DNA of 64,000 nt from Gnetum montanum (taxonomy: Eukaryota > Streptophyta > Gnetopsida > Gnetales > Gnetaceae). The stretch covers positions 571,417 through 635,416 of the forward strand of contig MNCI01001077.1 of assembly GCA_015680685.1 (NCBI GenBank). The letters run 5' to 3'. A program made the position numbers and the translations under genes. This document shows positions 46,240-59,423 of this stretch, piece after piece (the stretch's first letter is position 1; each line of letters opens with the position of its first letter). The notes beneath the pieces were generated by a model that saw nothing but the letters and a program-made list of their open reading frames with translations, searched no databases and was not told where the DNA came from.

Positions 46240-49200
46240 GCTTGAGGTACGAGTGATTCACCGGGTTGGCGAACTTGTTGTCGTCCATGTCCGCCAGCTT
46301 GAAGGCTCCATTCCTGAAGGCTTTAGTGACCATGTAAAGACCTTCCTAGTTGGCTAAGAATTTTCTCGCATGCTTGCAGATAGCCTTGAGGATGAGGTCT
46401 CCCTTCTGTACTAGTCTTCGATGCAAGTTTGCATGGTTATTTTGCTGTTTCTTGCTCTAGTATCGCTCTATGTGGCTCAGCATCTGCGCACGTTCCTCCT
46501 CTATTGAGTTGAGATCATTGATTTGTGACTCATTATTCTGGGCTTTTCCCATGACATCTGAGAGGATCATCTAGAGTGATGGTACCTACAACTCAAGAGC
46601 CAACACAGCTTCAGATCCATAAACAAGGCTGTAAGGAGACTTACTTGTTGTGGTTCTACATGTTGTGCTGTAGGCCCAAAGAACATAGAGGATTTTCTTA
46701 TGCCACTGCCTCTTGCTATTTCCAAGCATTCACTTCAGTAAGTTGATGATGGACTTATTTGTAGCCTCCACTTGCTTGTTCACCTATGGATAGTATAGGG
46801 AGAAGAATGATTGCCTGATTCCTAGGTCACTGCAAAAGGTTCAGGTTTTCATACTACTAAATTGTGGCTCATTGTCAATTGCAATAGTCATTGGAATCCC
46901 AAACCTCATTATGATGTTATCCAAGATGAAATAGAAGATTTGCTAAGACATTATTTTCCTTAAGGGAATAGCTTCCACCCACTTAGTAAAATACTCAGTG
47001 GCGGTGATAATGAAGCTATATCCTATGGAGGATTTAGGCATGATGGATCCTATGAGGTCTAGTCCCCATTGTTGGAAAGGCCACATGATTTGTGTTGGGT
47101 GTAGGTCCGTAGGTGAGAAGTGTATGAGATTTTTGTATCTCTGGCATGTGTTACATGTCTTGGCTTTCAACAAGCAATCATGCTCCATGTGGAGCCAATA
47201 GTACCCTAGGCATTTAATTTTGACAGCCATAGCTTGGGGTGCTATATGTCCACCACATAGTCCTTCATGCACTTCATTAACTACCTTATGTGCCTACACC
47301 ACGCATGCCAGCAATATCCCTTTATAGGAACGTCGGCACAAGGCATCATTTCCCATGAGAATATATTGCTAGGTGTGCTTGCGGATCACATCTCTCTAAG
47401 GAGATGTCTATTCACTTAGGGGTTCACCATGTTGCAGGTAGGCTTTAATGTTAGCGTACCACTCCTAGGTATCCACAACAATAATAGAGGCCACGTGTCT
47501 TGCCTGAGTGATGGGCATAATGCATTCGACAATCAAGTTTGGAAGACTTGAAAATGAGTGTGGTTGAATGTTTAATGCAAGGGTGGCTAAGGCATCTACC
47601 ATAGTGTTCTCGTTGCATGGAACATGTTGCACATATATGGTTGTAAATTTCTTAAGCATGCTTTTTGCTAGGTCATAGTAGGGTTGTAGGTACGTAGCCT
47701 GGTAGGCATAGACCTCAATGATTTGATTCACAACTAATTGTGAATCACCATGGATGGCCAAGTGTTATATGCATAGTGTTTGGGCAGCTAAGAGGCCTTT
47801 GAGTAGCCCCTCATATTCTGCCACATTATTGGTGTAGGGGAATGCAAAATTATAAGCAAACAGGTGCATTTCCCCAGAGGGGAATGTAATGATGGTAGCT
47901 GTGCTACCTCCTCATGTGGTTGAAGTGCCATTGAAGTGTAGAGTATCTTCTAGGTGTGATGGAATGATGTTGATTGTGCCAACATGCTCATTTTGGAATT
48001 CGGGATCTATGGTTGCATGGTCATCAATGGGTGAGGTCGTAAGCTGCGTTGCTATGGCTTGACCCTTAGTCGATGATTGGCTAACATAGTGTAGGTTGAA
48101 CTCCATGGTTACTACTTTCCATTGGGCTATCCTGCTACTTTCATAAAGGTTGTTAGTGATAGCCTAGAGTATGTTTCTTTTTCAAATGATGTTGACTGCA
48201 CTACGAAATAGATAGTGCCTCCACTTTTTTAATGCAAATACTAAGGCAAGAAAATTCCTCTCCACTTCATTGTATTTTTCCTCATGTGGTATTAATGCAT
48301 GGCTTAGATAATACACTAGTATCTCAGATCCATCATCTCATTTCTGACATAGTAGTGCTGCAATAGATGTGTCAGAGGTGGAAAGGTAGATGAAGAAATG
48401 CTTATCCCTTTGTGGTGGATGCATAGTTGGGAAATGCGAGAGCTCTTCTTTCATGTCATCGAAAGCTTGTTGACACTAGGTTGTCCACTTGAAGTCAACC
48501 CCTTTCTTTAGAAGATGTTGCATGGGGTGTAACTTGTCAGTCAACTTTTCTATTAACCATTGGATGAACTGTACCCTGCCTTGCAACCCACGTAGCTCTT
48601 TAAGGTTTGCAGGAGGTGCCAGGTTGACAATGGCCTTGACTTTGTCAAGGTCCACCCTTATTCTAGCCTCCAATACCATGAATCCTAACATGCATATGAT
48701 TTTCACACTGAAGACACACTTCTTGGGATTAAGGCACAAATTGTACATTTGACAACACTTGATGACTACCCCTAGATCATGTGGGTGATCAGCTTCCTCC
48801 TTGGACTTGATTGATATATCATCCATATAGTCATTTAGTATTTCTAGGATGTAATCACTAAAGATGTAAGTCATGGCTTCCTGGTAGGTTGCTCCAACAT
48901 TCTTGAGTCCAAAAGAAATCATGGTGTAATAGAATTACTCCCATGGGGTCATGAAGTTTGTTGTTAGCTAATGATCCATGTTGATGTGAATTTCGTTGTA
49001 TCCTAAAAAGCCATCCATGAAGGATATCAAAGCATGACCAGCCATAGTGTCGATCAGTTGATCGATGCTTGGAAGTGGAAATTCATCCTTGATCATCACC
49101 TTATTCAGATCCCAGAAGTCTATGCAGATTCGTATTCCTCCTATTTTCTTGGAAACCACAACGATGTTCGACACCCATTCTGAATAATCAACTACACGGA

Positions 49201-49690
49201 TGAAACTAGCTTGGTATAGCTTGGTGATATCATCCCTTATGGCTAGTGCAATTTCTAGTTTGACTTTTCAAGCCTTCTACTTGACTACCTTCATGCATGG
49301 ATCTAGGATGATGTTATGCTGTATCAGCTATGGGTCTTAACCCTGCATGTCACTATATGACCATGCAAAGACTTTGATGTTTTCTTGCAAAATCTTGGCT
49401 ACATTTTCATGTGTTTGTGTGTCTAGGAGGGAGCTAAGCTTTAATGTTTTTACATCACCCTTGGGCATGGTTGCAGGTGTCTCAATGAGAGGGTCCTTAG
49501 TTACATCCCTAGCCTCCAAATCTAGGGTTTGGACTATATGCTTGGGCTAGTCTAGAGATGCTTCTAAAGATGCTATGATGCTAGCTTCGGCCGATCCCCA
49601 ATCGATTAGGTCGAGGTTCAATTGTCTCACAAGCTTTCCATGTGGACCTGCTAGGGCTAAAGGTGTGGAGAGATCATGATGGATTTCCAT
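46240..49690 (-). pseudogene. Element B pol: RT, dual RNase H, integrase (degenerate)
   Basis: It starts at the ATG complementary to 49688-49690, 12 bases after an acceptor-like CAG. RT: SNIVVVSKK, PLPSIDQLID, FMDGFLGYN, then the catalytic NDYMDD and NPKKC (49174-48476). The gypsy RNase H is about 48470-48080. The second RNase H (about 47960-47560) has FNGTST, TNNVAEYEGLL, GDSQLVVNQ and VDALATLA. Integrase (about 47300-46250) has a zinc finger ending CNTCQRY, the core aspartates in WGLDLIG and AIDNEPQ, and the glutamate in QVEATNKS. This is the most complete pol here; a modest number of stops, many TAG, disable it. Confidence 0.88.
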
Positions 49691-50268
49691 TTTCTGCTTA
49701 ACCTGTTAAAATGAGATGAAAGCCTGGTTAAGAGACACCTGTTAGTAGCAATCATGTATAACAAAAGCTTCAAAAGAAATGTCAAGATGTAACTAGTGAA
49801 TCATGATGTAGAGATTAAAATTTTTCCAATTTAAAGTCATGGTAGATCATTATGGCATGGAGACGCAGAGCTGCTAAAATAGGAAATGTAAAAGTGTCGA
49901 TGCTAGAACATGATGCTGCTAGTTTAGCTTCATTGTGGACTATGAATGTATAACAGATCGAAACATGCTAGTTTAAGGTCTTTTCGGACCGCGAAAGTTG
50001 CAACCGTTCTTGGGTTTGCTAGTTTAAGGTCTTTTCAGAATGGTAAAAGCATAACCATGCTACGATTGCTATTTTAAGGTCTTTCTGGACCATGGTAATC
50101 AAAAATATATTTTTTCATTTTTTGGGAAAGCAAGTCATTAGCTTGAAGCATGTCAACGTTTTAATGCTAGTAGTGCTACGATGTCATGGCAAGCATGCTA
50201 CGTTGTACGGTGCACTCCACATTAAATAGAGAGAGAGAGCGGAAAGTTTCCCTTTTCACCATTATGGC
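49691..50268. other. RT-side spacer of element B with acceptor-like site
   Basis: On the minus strand TTTTAACAG at 49703-49711 ends 12 bases before the pol ATG and resembles a splice acceptor. Between about 49815 and 50095 there are boxes reading GCTAGTTTAAGGTCTTTTC. A GA-rich run lies at 50229-50239. It is homologous to 2621-3354 in A. No gene is seen. Confidence 0.5.
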
Positions 50269-50278
50269 CATAAATAGG
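50269..50278 (+). promoter_or_regulatory. TATA-like box of the antisense gene (element B)
   Basis: CATAAATAGG, about 150 bases upstream of the proposed start at 50430, in the same place and context as 3355-3364 in element A. Confidence 0.45.
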
Positions 50279-50429
50279 GATTAAGCCCTAGTAAGCTTTC
50301 CATTCTCACTGTAAGAGTGTAGAGCCCATATTCGGAGCACAAAGCAATTTTAGAGTGCAAAGAAATTATGCTAATAGCGAGCAAGGTAGTTTTCTACATA
50401 GTGACGAGGAGAGATCTGCAAGCACAGCG

Positions 50430-53400
50430 ATGGCTCCAAAGAAGGTACACATGAATTTGTCACTTACAATGGTCAAGGAGGTGAAGAAAACCCTAGGGCA
50501 CATGACACAAATGTGTGTTGTGGTGCGGAAGGACATGCCATTGACCCGGTAGGCCGCTATGATTCCTCTATTTGTTTTGCAATTCTGTTATCACTTCTTT
50601 TCTTCTATTTTCTACTTTCATTTTGTATCCTAGTCTTAGCCATTCTTGTTTTCTGTTGTTACATTGTTTTGGCCTTTGCATCACTACTATTGCTATTTTG
50701 GCTGTGGTGGATGCATAAGCGTTACACCATCGTTGCATGCAAGGTCAATTAAACTACCACCACAATGGTTTTCATAACCGTGGGGGTGTACACAGTGTAA
50801 GTTACTTGGGTTTCGAATGGCGTGATGTAGGACCCTTAGGAGGTTTGGGCAATGCATGATGTGAGAGTGTGACATGTGTTCTATCGAGGCATATTGTTAA
50901 TCACCCTATTAGGATTAATTGCTCTATTGCTATGCCAGGATGTTTTTGCTACGCTACCACTTTCATGTTCTTGCTACGCTATGTGCAGAAAGAGGGTTAT
51001 GCTACTCTATATGTATGAACCTCTAGGTATAGCTATGTTGCGTGCGCATTGCGCTTAGACATGATGCTAACACTTAGTAGTTGCGTTGCACAAGATGGAG
51101 CTAAGGCCAATCCTGATTATTTTAGAAATTAGAGGGGTCATGTGTCATGTGAGAAAAATTGTGGCCAATGCCCCTCCTCCCCAGATACATGTGGGAGAGT
51201 GGGGGATCTGGTTCAGGAAAGGAGCATGGGACTTCTTAAAATTCCTCCTTGACCAGTTCAGTATGATCATTTGGTCATCCCTACAGGAGGAGGAGGTGGC
51301 CAACATAATAGAAGCCATATTGCCTAGGGCAAGTTGGGGCATTCTGAGATTTCTGACTGATGGGACAATCATGAGTAGGCAGGGAGAAGGATCTAGTCAA
51401 TGCCCAATAGGGTTAAGGCATTTAGCCTAGATCTGGGATATGCCTAAATATAGCTATTACCACTATTACAACACATTATTCCTCACATGTTATATGGCAA
51501 CATGCTTCCAGAACCCATAGGGAACTATCTACTCTGCTGGCGGGTGAGTTTTGTAGCCTTGTTCCACTGTGTTTGTACAATGATGGCCATAATGGCCTAA
51601 TGCTAATAGTATGTGTTTGGTACTAGGTTCTTCATTAATAAGGATGGGGTTCATGACTAACCGGGTCTGTTGGCTATAGCATATATAGCCCTATAGGAGC
51701 TCTCTTCTATTGAGAACCTACCAGTGGGTGTGATCGATTAATGCCGGGGTGAATACCATACCTACCTAGGCCTATACTCTATTCCCTATGATCAGTGCAA
51801 GGGGTAGGGTTGGCTAGATGAGGAGTGGGTAGAATCGTTCAAACTAGTCATGGTTGAACAAGTTATGGTTGAACTTCTACTATTCCCATTACCGTATAGG
51901 CCTGATAGGTCAAATAGTAAGTGTCGCATACTTAAGTTTTTTTGCAATATTTGTATTTTGTACATTTTTATACTAAACATTTTTTCCAAAAACTATTCCA
52001 AGGGCGAAGAAGCCCCAGGAGGTGATGGTGGTAATTGTTGAGACACAGTGGATGAACATCTATTTCAAATACAGTGAAGTAGAAGTGAGCCAACGCTAGA
52101 TAAACCGTGCGTCTTCGGGCTCCTTGGTCTAGAACATCCAAAAGGTTGGGCTTATGGAACTATTCTTGGCCCCAAATCCAAGTGTTCTTGCCACCAAGAT
52201 GCTCTCCCTAGTCAACTCCTTTTCTAACAAGGTGGGCCACTTCTACATGCACATACAGGACGTGCAGGTGGTCATTGAAATCAATGAACATCTATTTGCA
52301 TACTTGTTCCGTGTTCCTACTGACAGCATCCTCATAGGGTTGAAGGGCAAGAAGGAGCTGATCCTTCAAAAGAAGGATACATAGGAGTGGCTTGGGATTG
52401 CTAAGGAGCAAAAAGGTCTCCCCATGGATAAGCTTAAAGATGGGCCTGCCAAGAAGATCTACCCTATCTTCCATGCTCACACATTCCCCCAGTTGCTTAC
52501 CCAAGGGAAGGTCCTATGGATCAAGCATGCCTGGATAATGCATTAGATCATGCGCCTGGAGTGGGACTCTGATTTTTGATGGAGTCCCAAGATTTTGACC
52601 TATGACTAGATTTCCAAACCATGGATTCACCAGATCCTCTAGACCATCTGAGCCCAAGGTCCCCCAGAAATAATTGGGGAGTCGTTGTCTATAATGACTA
52701 AGGATTGGGTGTCCTGCAACGTTCATGGCCATGATAGTATAGGAGAGATACCCCTTGCTGTAGCCGATAGCGTGTCACGGGGGAAATGTCTCATAGCCGA
52801 GACTATGCCTAAGAAGTTGTAGTGGAAGAGATCTCCTTCAGCTAATGAAACCCTTTGCATGGAGGAAGAGGAGGAGCAAAGACTATGGCTTAAACTGCAG
52901 AGGACACAACCTCCCATTGGTAAATGCTTTTGTCTAATGCTTACTTTGCTATTGTTTGTTATGCTATGCTACGCTAGGTGGCATAGCGTAGCATGACACC
53001 TGCTTTAAGCTACTTGTTTTGGACTAATGCAAATATGTTTCTTTGCTGGTAGAGGAAGAAGAAGAAGAAGAAGAAGGTGACAAAGGGATGTCGACCCCTA
53101 AGACAGGGGTGACAAATAAACGAGCTCCTATCACTAAGGCAGGGGATCTTGTCATTAGGGAGAATCCTCATCTTAATCAAGAGGAACCTCCCTTGAATAA
53201 AAAATATTTTGATCTTCTAAAAGAAAATGCACCAATGCATGAGGAAGGGGATCATGAAGACTCAGCAACGCCTTCTACCAAGGCTACCGCCATCATTTTA
53301 CATTAGCAAGAAGGGAGACTGCAATTGGACACTGGTGAGTTTGGCAATATTTCTACCTTGTCATAGCCTATTTTGGCCATTTCTGATATTATTAGTTATG

Positions 53401-54689
53401 TAACAGGAGCTACTATTGATGCTACAGGACCCCCTCTAATACGTGTGGTGTCATGGGCTGAGATCCCTAATAAGTTTACGTTTGTGCAGGGAATCGTTGA
53501 TGACATGATTAACTACCTCCAGCAGGTGAACCTTGATGCTGGTAAGTAGTAGTGTTAGCTACTCTCATGTTGCTCTACTTGAGATTTTTGAGTTTGTTGA
53601 TCTTGTTATGCTAATGTGATTGTTACGCTCTTTATGTCATGGCAGCCTCTCGGCTCAAATGGGACTCAGCACAACCTTTGAATGTTGGTGCTATGCCTAA
53701 ATTCCCACTTGAAGTGATCGAGGTGTTTTGTCATGCATACGACAGGGATTGCAAATGCATTTTTTACTAGGCACGCTCCTTGTGGGAGTATAACTGCGTC
53801 AACGAGGACCTGTGGAAACAGGTCCAAACAACTAAGCAAAGGGAGGCTAACCTAATCGCTGAGGTGGAGGATCTCATGTCGAAGAACGAGTTCCTCATAG
53901 CCCGTGACACTAATAATGAGGACTAGTGCACTACTGTGATAGACTATGCTAGGTTTTGGATAGTCTTGCATCAAAATGTTGAAGCCACTCGCGAGGTAAT
54001 CAAGCAGCAAATGCAAATGGACTTGCTAGCCCAGAAGTTTCAACATTTGAAAGATTTCAGCCCCAAGGTTCACGAATGGGGGCAATCCTAGAAAAAACAA
54101 AAACACATGTATAAACTAGAAAATGACACCCATCGTAGATTGTACAAGGATGCTATTGTGGAGGCATTTACATATAAAGAATTCGTAAATGCCATCGACG
54201 CTTCTAAGGTCTATGCCAAGTTTAAAGAGCAAGTAAAGGTTACTGAATCTCCTGACCTGAAAGTGGACCTTCCCACAGGAGAGACTGCAATAGTTTCCTT
54301 TTCCCTAAGACCACCAAGGTGGAAAACTACTGAAAGGGAGAGAGTTGTTGCAGACATTGAACCAAGAAACAGGCATTGGATGGACATCATGGCAGAGGAG
54401 GTCTGGCTCGGCCTCAGGCTCAGTCTAGACTGGATACCCTTTGAGATGGATGCAGGCCCTTCTCAAGTTAGTTACTTTCTACTATATTCATGCTTATTCT
54501 CTATTGTAATCTATGTGCATTACTTTCGCTAACCACTTCATTTCTATGATGTAGGCTCCACATGAGGGCATAAGGTCCATAGAGGGAAAGAATGAAGAAT
54601 CGGTAGAGGGAAATGCAGGGGAAGGTGATGCAAAAGGAAATGATGCAAGAATGAATAGTGAAGATGATGCAAATAGAGACAACCCATGA
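50430..54689 (+). pseudogene. Antisense multi-exon gene between PR and RT, element B copy
   Basis: Best-preserved copy; function unrecognised. Proposed exons: 50430-50548, 51095-51543, 51627-51917, 52003-52919, 53053-53334, 53407-53541, 53646-54466, 54555-54689, about 3.1 kb of coding sequence (about 1,050 residues). Introns of 83, 85, 133, 72, 104 and 88 nt follow the first, larger one (546 nt). Most have GT and AG; intron 3 has lost the G of GT. Exon 2 includes GIWFRKGAWDFLKFLLDQF. Exon 4 has FYMHIQDVQVV and FHAHTFPQLLTQ, exon 5 opens with seven glutamates, and exon 7 has a charged LWKQVQTTKQREA stretch, possibly a coiled coil. Exon 8 is acidic and ends Asp-Asn-Pro-stop. A few TAG/TGA stops remain, so this copy is not intact. 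Confidence 0.75.
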
Positions 54690-55153
54690 TCGTATGGGAT
54701 CTTTTTTTGAATTTTTTGAAGTTTGTGTAACAAGTTTTTCAAAAAGTTCTTGAAAGACAACGGTTTTGAATAAAGCAAAGAGGATTTCATGAAATAGAAC
54801 TTGATTCTGCACTAAATTGTACATTATCTATGTGTTACATTTTGTGTAAAATGTTAATGCTTTCATGTGCTAGTTTTAGGCCATTTTAGGCTCTTTAGTA
54901 ACATGCCAAAGAGATGATACATTAAGAACTTGAACAACAAGTAAGTAGTAAATTATGCTAGTTTTAGGCCATTTCAGGCCATTGCTAGTTTTAGGCAATT
55001 TCGGGCCTTTTCTAGTTTTAGGCCATTTCAAGCCATTGCTAGTTTTAGGAAATTTCGGGCCTTAGCATAGCATGCCAAAAGGATGGTATGTAAAAAAAGC
55101 AAAAAGTGATAATTGTACAAGGGATAGAAATTGGGCAAGAAGTAGTGGGGTTG
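54690..55153. repeat. Spacer with GCTAGTTTTAGGCCATTTC repeats (element B)
   Basis: A T-rich stretch follows the antisense stop (possible polyadenylation region). From about 54860 to 55070 there are five copies of the GCTAGTTTTAGGCCATTTC box, closer together than in element A. It lies between the 3' ends of the antisense gene and gag-pro, which are convergent. Confidence 0.6.
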
Positions 55154-58100
55154 CTATGTTGTGCATAGCTACCTCTTGAACCATCATGGGTTGAGTGGAA
55201 CATAAGGCCGAGGTGTTTTCCCAGGGCCCTCATCTACATCATTATCCCCCACTTGGAAGGGCAACTTAACCCATGTGCTTTTGTTTTGGAAACCTGCATG
55301 CTGGGCTAATTCTCCCGCTGGATGTTCTATGTGTGCATAAGCAGATGCTTCATTCTCAGAGGTTATGACCTCTGAGCCCTACTCCATGTCTATGTTATTG
55401 ATTGCTTAGGTTGCTACTTCATCACCATAGATCACCACCTCCCTGCCTGTGTATGGTAGGTGGATTTCCTGATGTATGGGTGAGGAGATAGCCCTAAGTT
55501 ATGCTAACCATGATCTCCCCAAGATCAGGTTAAACCCAGGAATTTCCTTGACCACAATGAATGTTGTGTTTATGGGGAGCTAGTCCCCTACTATGAAGTC
55601 TATATAAACTACACCTTTCACCAAGATGCATGCCCTGTTGAATGACCTTAGACACGACATTGCTGTGGGTTTGATTTGGTTGACAAAGCCAAACTTATCC
55701 ACAATAGGGAACTGGATGACGCTCGTGGCAGCTCCATCATCAACGTGTACCCTTCAGATTCGGTGTTGGCCAACCCAAATTGTGATGAAAAGGGGGTCTG
55801 TCTTCACTTAAACCCTTTCAGGATCTTCCCTAATGGTCTCATCACTGAAAGTCAATTGGGATGGCTCAGGCTCTGTGGGTGTAGAGGGAAGCATGACCAA
55901 GTGGATCACTTCCTCTTCTGCTGGCATGTTTTCATTGATCGAAATTGCTGTCAACATGCTGATTAAAGCTTCGTGATGGGGGACAGATGTCATGATTAGG
56001 TCATACAAGCTTAGTGTAGCATTTTTCTATTTTAGAGGTTTCTTGACCTTAGTGAGGGCATCCAAAAGGTCTTGGCCACCCCCCTATTTAGTTCTTTCTT
56101 CCTCTTCGATTCATCCCAGAAGATGAATTTCCCAAGGAGGGGCAACTTCGGATCTAGGTTCAGACCCTTTTTGGTAGGGCAACGTGGACTGTGTGGTTGT
56201 AGCAACGTTTGTCTTTGGTGATGAAGGTGTAGATGCAAGGGATGGAGACATAGGCTTGGAAGTACTAGGGATGGTACTTCCTCTTGACATCTCACCTATG
56301 AAGTGTACTTCCCATTTTTTAGGACAAGAAGGTTGTTCAGCTATCTTATGTAGGGTGGGGGCTGTCGAATGAATCAGCCCCCTAATGATGAAAGGTGCTA
56401 ACGGTGTTAGTAGGTGAAGTAGCGTGGTTTCACTAATATGTGGTGTGGAGAGGGATGCCCGTGGAGGGAATCTCAAGACAAACAGCTATTCTGAGCTTTC
56501 ATTAGCTACTCGTGGTGCTGATGCACTACACTGAGGCATAGGGACCATGAATGACTGCTGGGGTGGCCTACGATCACTGTCAATGCTGATGGCATTGATG
56601 ATGCAACCAACATTTTTTGCATTGAGGGGGTTTGTGTAGACATGCATAGATTGGTTTTCTAAACATATTAGGTTGCTTTCATCCAACACTATTTTTCCTT
56701 GGATCAATCTCTAAATGTCATCATGCAACGCCAGATAGTAATTCATGTTTTGACCACACTCTTGGTGATAGTCATAAAACCTGTCTAGCCTAAAACCCTT
56801 AGGAACTAGGGGCTCATTCAGTAGGGCCAAAGAGGGGTTCCTAAGGAGCTCACAGAAGCGTTGATGTCTACTAATTACTTCTTGAGACATTTGCTTGTAT
56901 TGCATGTGCCCTGCTACCAATAGCTACTTCAAAAGTTATAAGGGCTTGAGAGGCAATCGAGTGTACTTTGAGTGATCTTTATGCTCAAAGTTTTATTTGG
57001 GTTGTGTAGATGTCTCAGGTGCAGGTACTGGAGGTTGCAATGTGTTATCCTACTTGGGCATGGGATTAGCTATAGGTACGATCGGTTTCTTATTATCCTT
57101 GTTACCATTCCTACTAGGTCCGGGCTTGGCCTCGGTCTCCACAATGGCCATTGTGGTTGTTGGGACCTTACCCTTGTTCTTCTTTGTGAAGGTATTTTTG
57201 TAGGCAATGTAGGCTGGATATTTGCTTGCCTTGGCCATGTCCTGTATACTCTTAGTCTGAGCAAAGGCTTGACTAAAAGTGTGAGGGGAAAGGTAGTACA
57301 GTTTAGACTTAATAAAGTGATTCACTGCACCCTTAAAGATGGCCAGCAAGTGGGCCTCCACAATGGGCTCATGGATTTCATTAAGGGTTGCGATCCAACG
57401 TTGGATGAATTTATGGACTGGTTCGAGAGGCTCCTGCTTCATGCCCATCAACTGGTCCAGCATGGTTTCTACCTTCAAGTTATACTTGAAGCGTGTCATG
57501 AACTAGGTTAGGAGCTCTTCTATAGTTGAAATGGATGAGCGTGGCAGCGTGCGATACCAATCTCAGGCTTTCCCAGCTAGGGAAATAGCAAACACATGAA
57601 TAATCCTATGTAGCCATTTTTGCAATAGTAAGGATTTAGAGCTAAAGGTAACAAGATGTGCTCCCCTTTGTATTTCATGAAATGTTGGATAGACATCCCT
57701 GGGGGTAACGTTAGAGTAGGGATTGCAGGGCTAATGGGGTCATCCTACTAAAAGTCCATGACTTGTACTCTGTTAGACCCAATAGCTTTGAGGCATTTTA
57801 TTTCCTTAGTGAGGGTTTCGATAAGTTCAAACACTTGGTCCAGACCTTGTGACGTTGTGGATGGTTGAGGAACTATTGAGGTAGCTCCCACCTATGGAAT
57901 GGTAGGGGTGGCAGCATGATCCATTGGTGGTACCATTGGGATAGCCCTCGTTAGCGGTGCTACTTGCACTATCCACCACCTGGTAGGTGGTGCTATTGGA
58001 GCAACAACTGCAGTTTGAGCCGTCAGATAGACTGCTTATGTCATTAGTGGAACATACCATAGCCCCATGTTAGGTTGTACCATTTGTGCAATTTGGTAGG

Positions 58101-58957
58101 TCTAAGGGTGAACATAATGAGAAATTTACGATGGTTGTGGAGTCGGTGAAGTGAATGAGGTCCACCACGTGGACGGACCTGGGCCCACTGCAATGGATGG
58201 AATAGACATGAGCATAGGAATTAAAACGAAAGTTACATATGATTGCAAAGTAGGTACAGCATGAACATGTAGTAGGGTAGCCATGATTGGTGTATGATGC
58301 ACTACAGGAATATGCTGATGAACATTTTACGAAGGCATAGTTGCTGCAAAATGAAATAGGAGAATAAGGGTGTTGATACACCAGGAAGGTGACATGGCTA
58401 CCCATTACAGCTATAGTTGTAGGCTGCAGGAGCATAGACCTAATGACAAATGGAGTGGTGATAGACAATGGATTGGCCTAGAAAGGCTAGGTATGAGGGA
58501 TAGGAATGGGGTTGGTTTGACCTCCCTGGTTGAATTGGGAATCAAGTTCCTCCTATCCATCCTGGAAGGTGTTGTCTTGGTTGGATGTTGTGTCCTATTA
58601 CTCCCTAAGCCTAGCCAACTAGATTAGCTAGTCTAATAGCCTTTGGTTTCCCTGCATCAAAGGTATGGAAACATCAGAATTGGGAAAAAATTCCTTCTTG
58701 TCGTAGTAAGCAAACTCGAAGCTATGTTTATCTTCAAGTTCATGTACATCCAAAGGTGGGTTTGCCTGAACCTTTGCACAAAGGAAGCTATAGTGCTCAT
58801 GTTGCTGGGCCAAGCCCTTAAGTCCCTAATTTTGGATCCTAAGGGATCAATGTGTTTTCAGCATTGGGTTCAGTTGTTTTTCAACACTAGTGGTGTCTTG
58901 AACCATGATGGGAACCTCAACGTTAAAGGTATTAGTAGTAGTAGTTCCAGAAGTCAT
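55154..58957 (-). pseudogene. Element B gag-pro (degenerate)
   Basis: It starts at the ATG complementary to 58955-58957 (Met-Thr-Ser-Gly-Thr-Thr). Gag N-terminus with HEHYSFLCAKVQ, then a long Ser/Thr-rich linker (about 58600-57750). The capsid block includes MTRFKYNLKVETMLDQLM and PHTFSQAFAQTKS (57499-57050). The knuckle remnant is YDYHQECGQNMNYY at about 56770-56730, with its first cysteine changed to tyrosine or aspartate. The protease (about 55830-55390) has VHVDDGA and LILGRSWL, and a C-terminal tail continues past an in-frame TAG to 55154. The TAG is at the same codon as in A. Several stops disable it. Confidence 0.85.
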
Positions 58958-59069
58958 TGTTACTAAGCTAAGTGGTTTTGCAAATGGAAAAACGTAAAGA
59001 GATTGGAAAGCTAAGTAGTTTCGTGAACGAGAAAAGCAAAGAAGCAAAGAAGTTGGCAAGCAATCAAAA

Positions 59070-59300
59070 AGAGGCTTTATGTCTTGAAGGGCTCCTGACG
59101 AACCATCGAGGTGACCAATCTATACCACATGATCCGTAAACAATCACAAAAGAGTGTCACGTTTACAATAGTGCGCGATAGGGTACATAACACATGCAAG
59201 ACTACCATAAAAAAGACGCAAGTCAAATGGCAATCAGAGGCTTTATGTCCTATAGGATTTCTAAGGAACCGTCAAGGTGATTGATATGCACTGCATGACG
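59070..59300 (-). repeat. Leader repeats, element B
   Basis: Two units of about 175 bases, centred near 59090 and 59260, with GGAACCGTCAAGG and CCATCGAGGTGACC boxes. They are homologous to the six-unit leader array of element A (12120-13000), so the unit number varies between copies. Confidence 0.6.
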
Positions 59301-59397
59301 TATAAACAACCACAGATGGGTATCATGTTTACACTAATGCATATTAGGGTGTAGAAGGCTTACAAGACTACCGTGACATGTGGAAAAGGCACCCAAA

Positions 59398-59416
59398 GGC
59401 CCTCCTTCTAGTGCCA
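59398..59416 (-). promoter_or_regulatory. Primer-binding-like site, element B
   Basis: TGGCACTAGAAGGAGGGCC on the minus strand, seven bases after the LTR end CTACA. Identical to the sites of A and D. Confidence 0.7.
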
Positions 59417-59423
59417 GAAAAAC

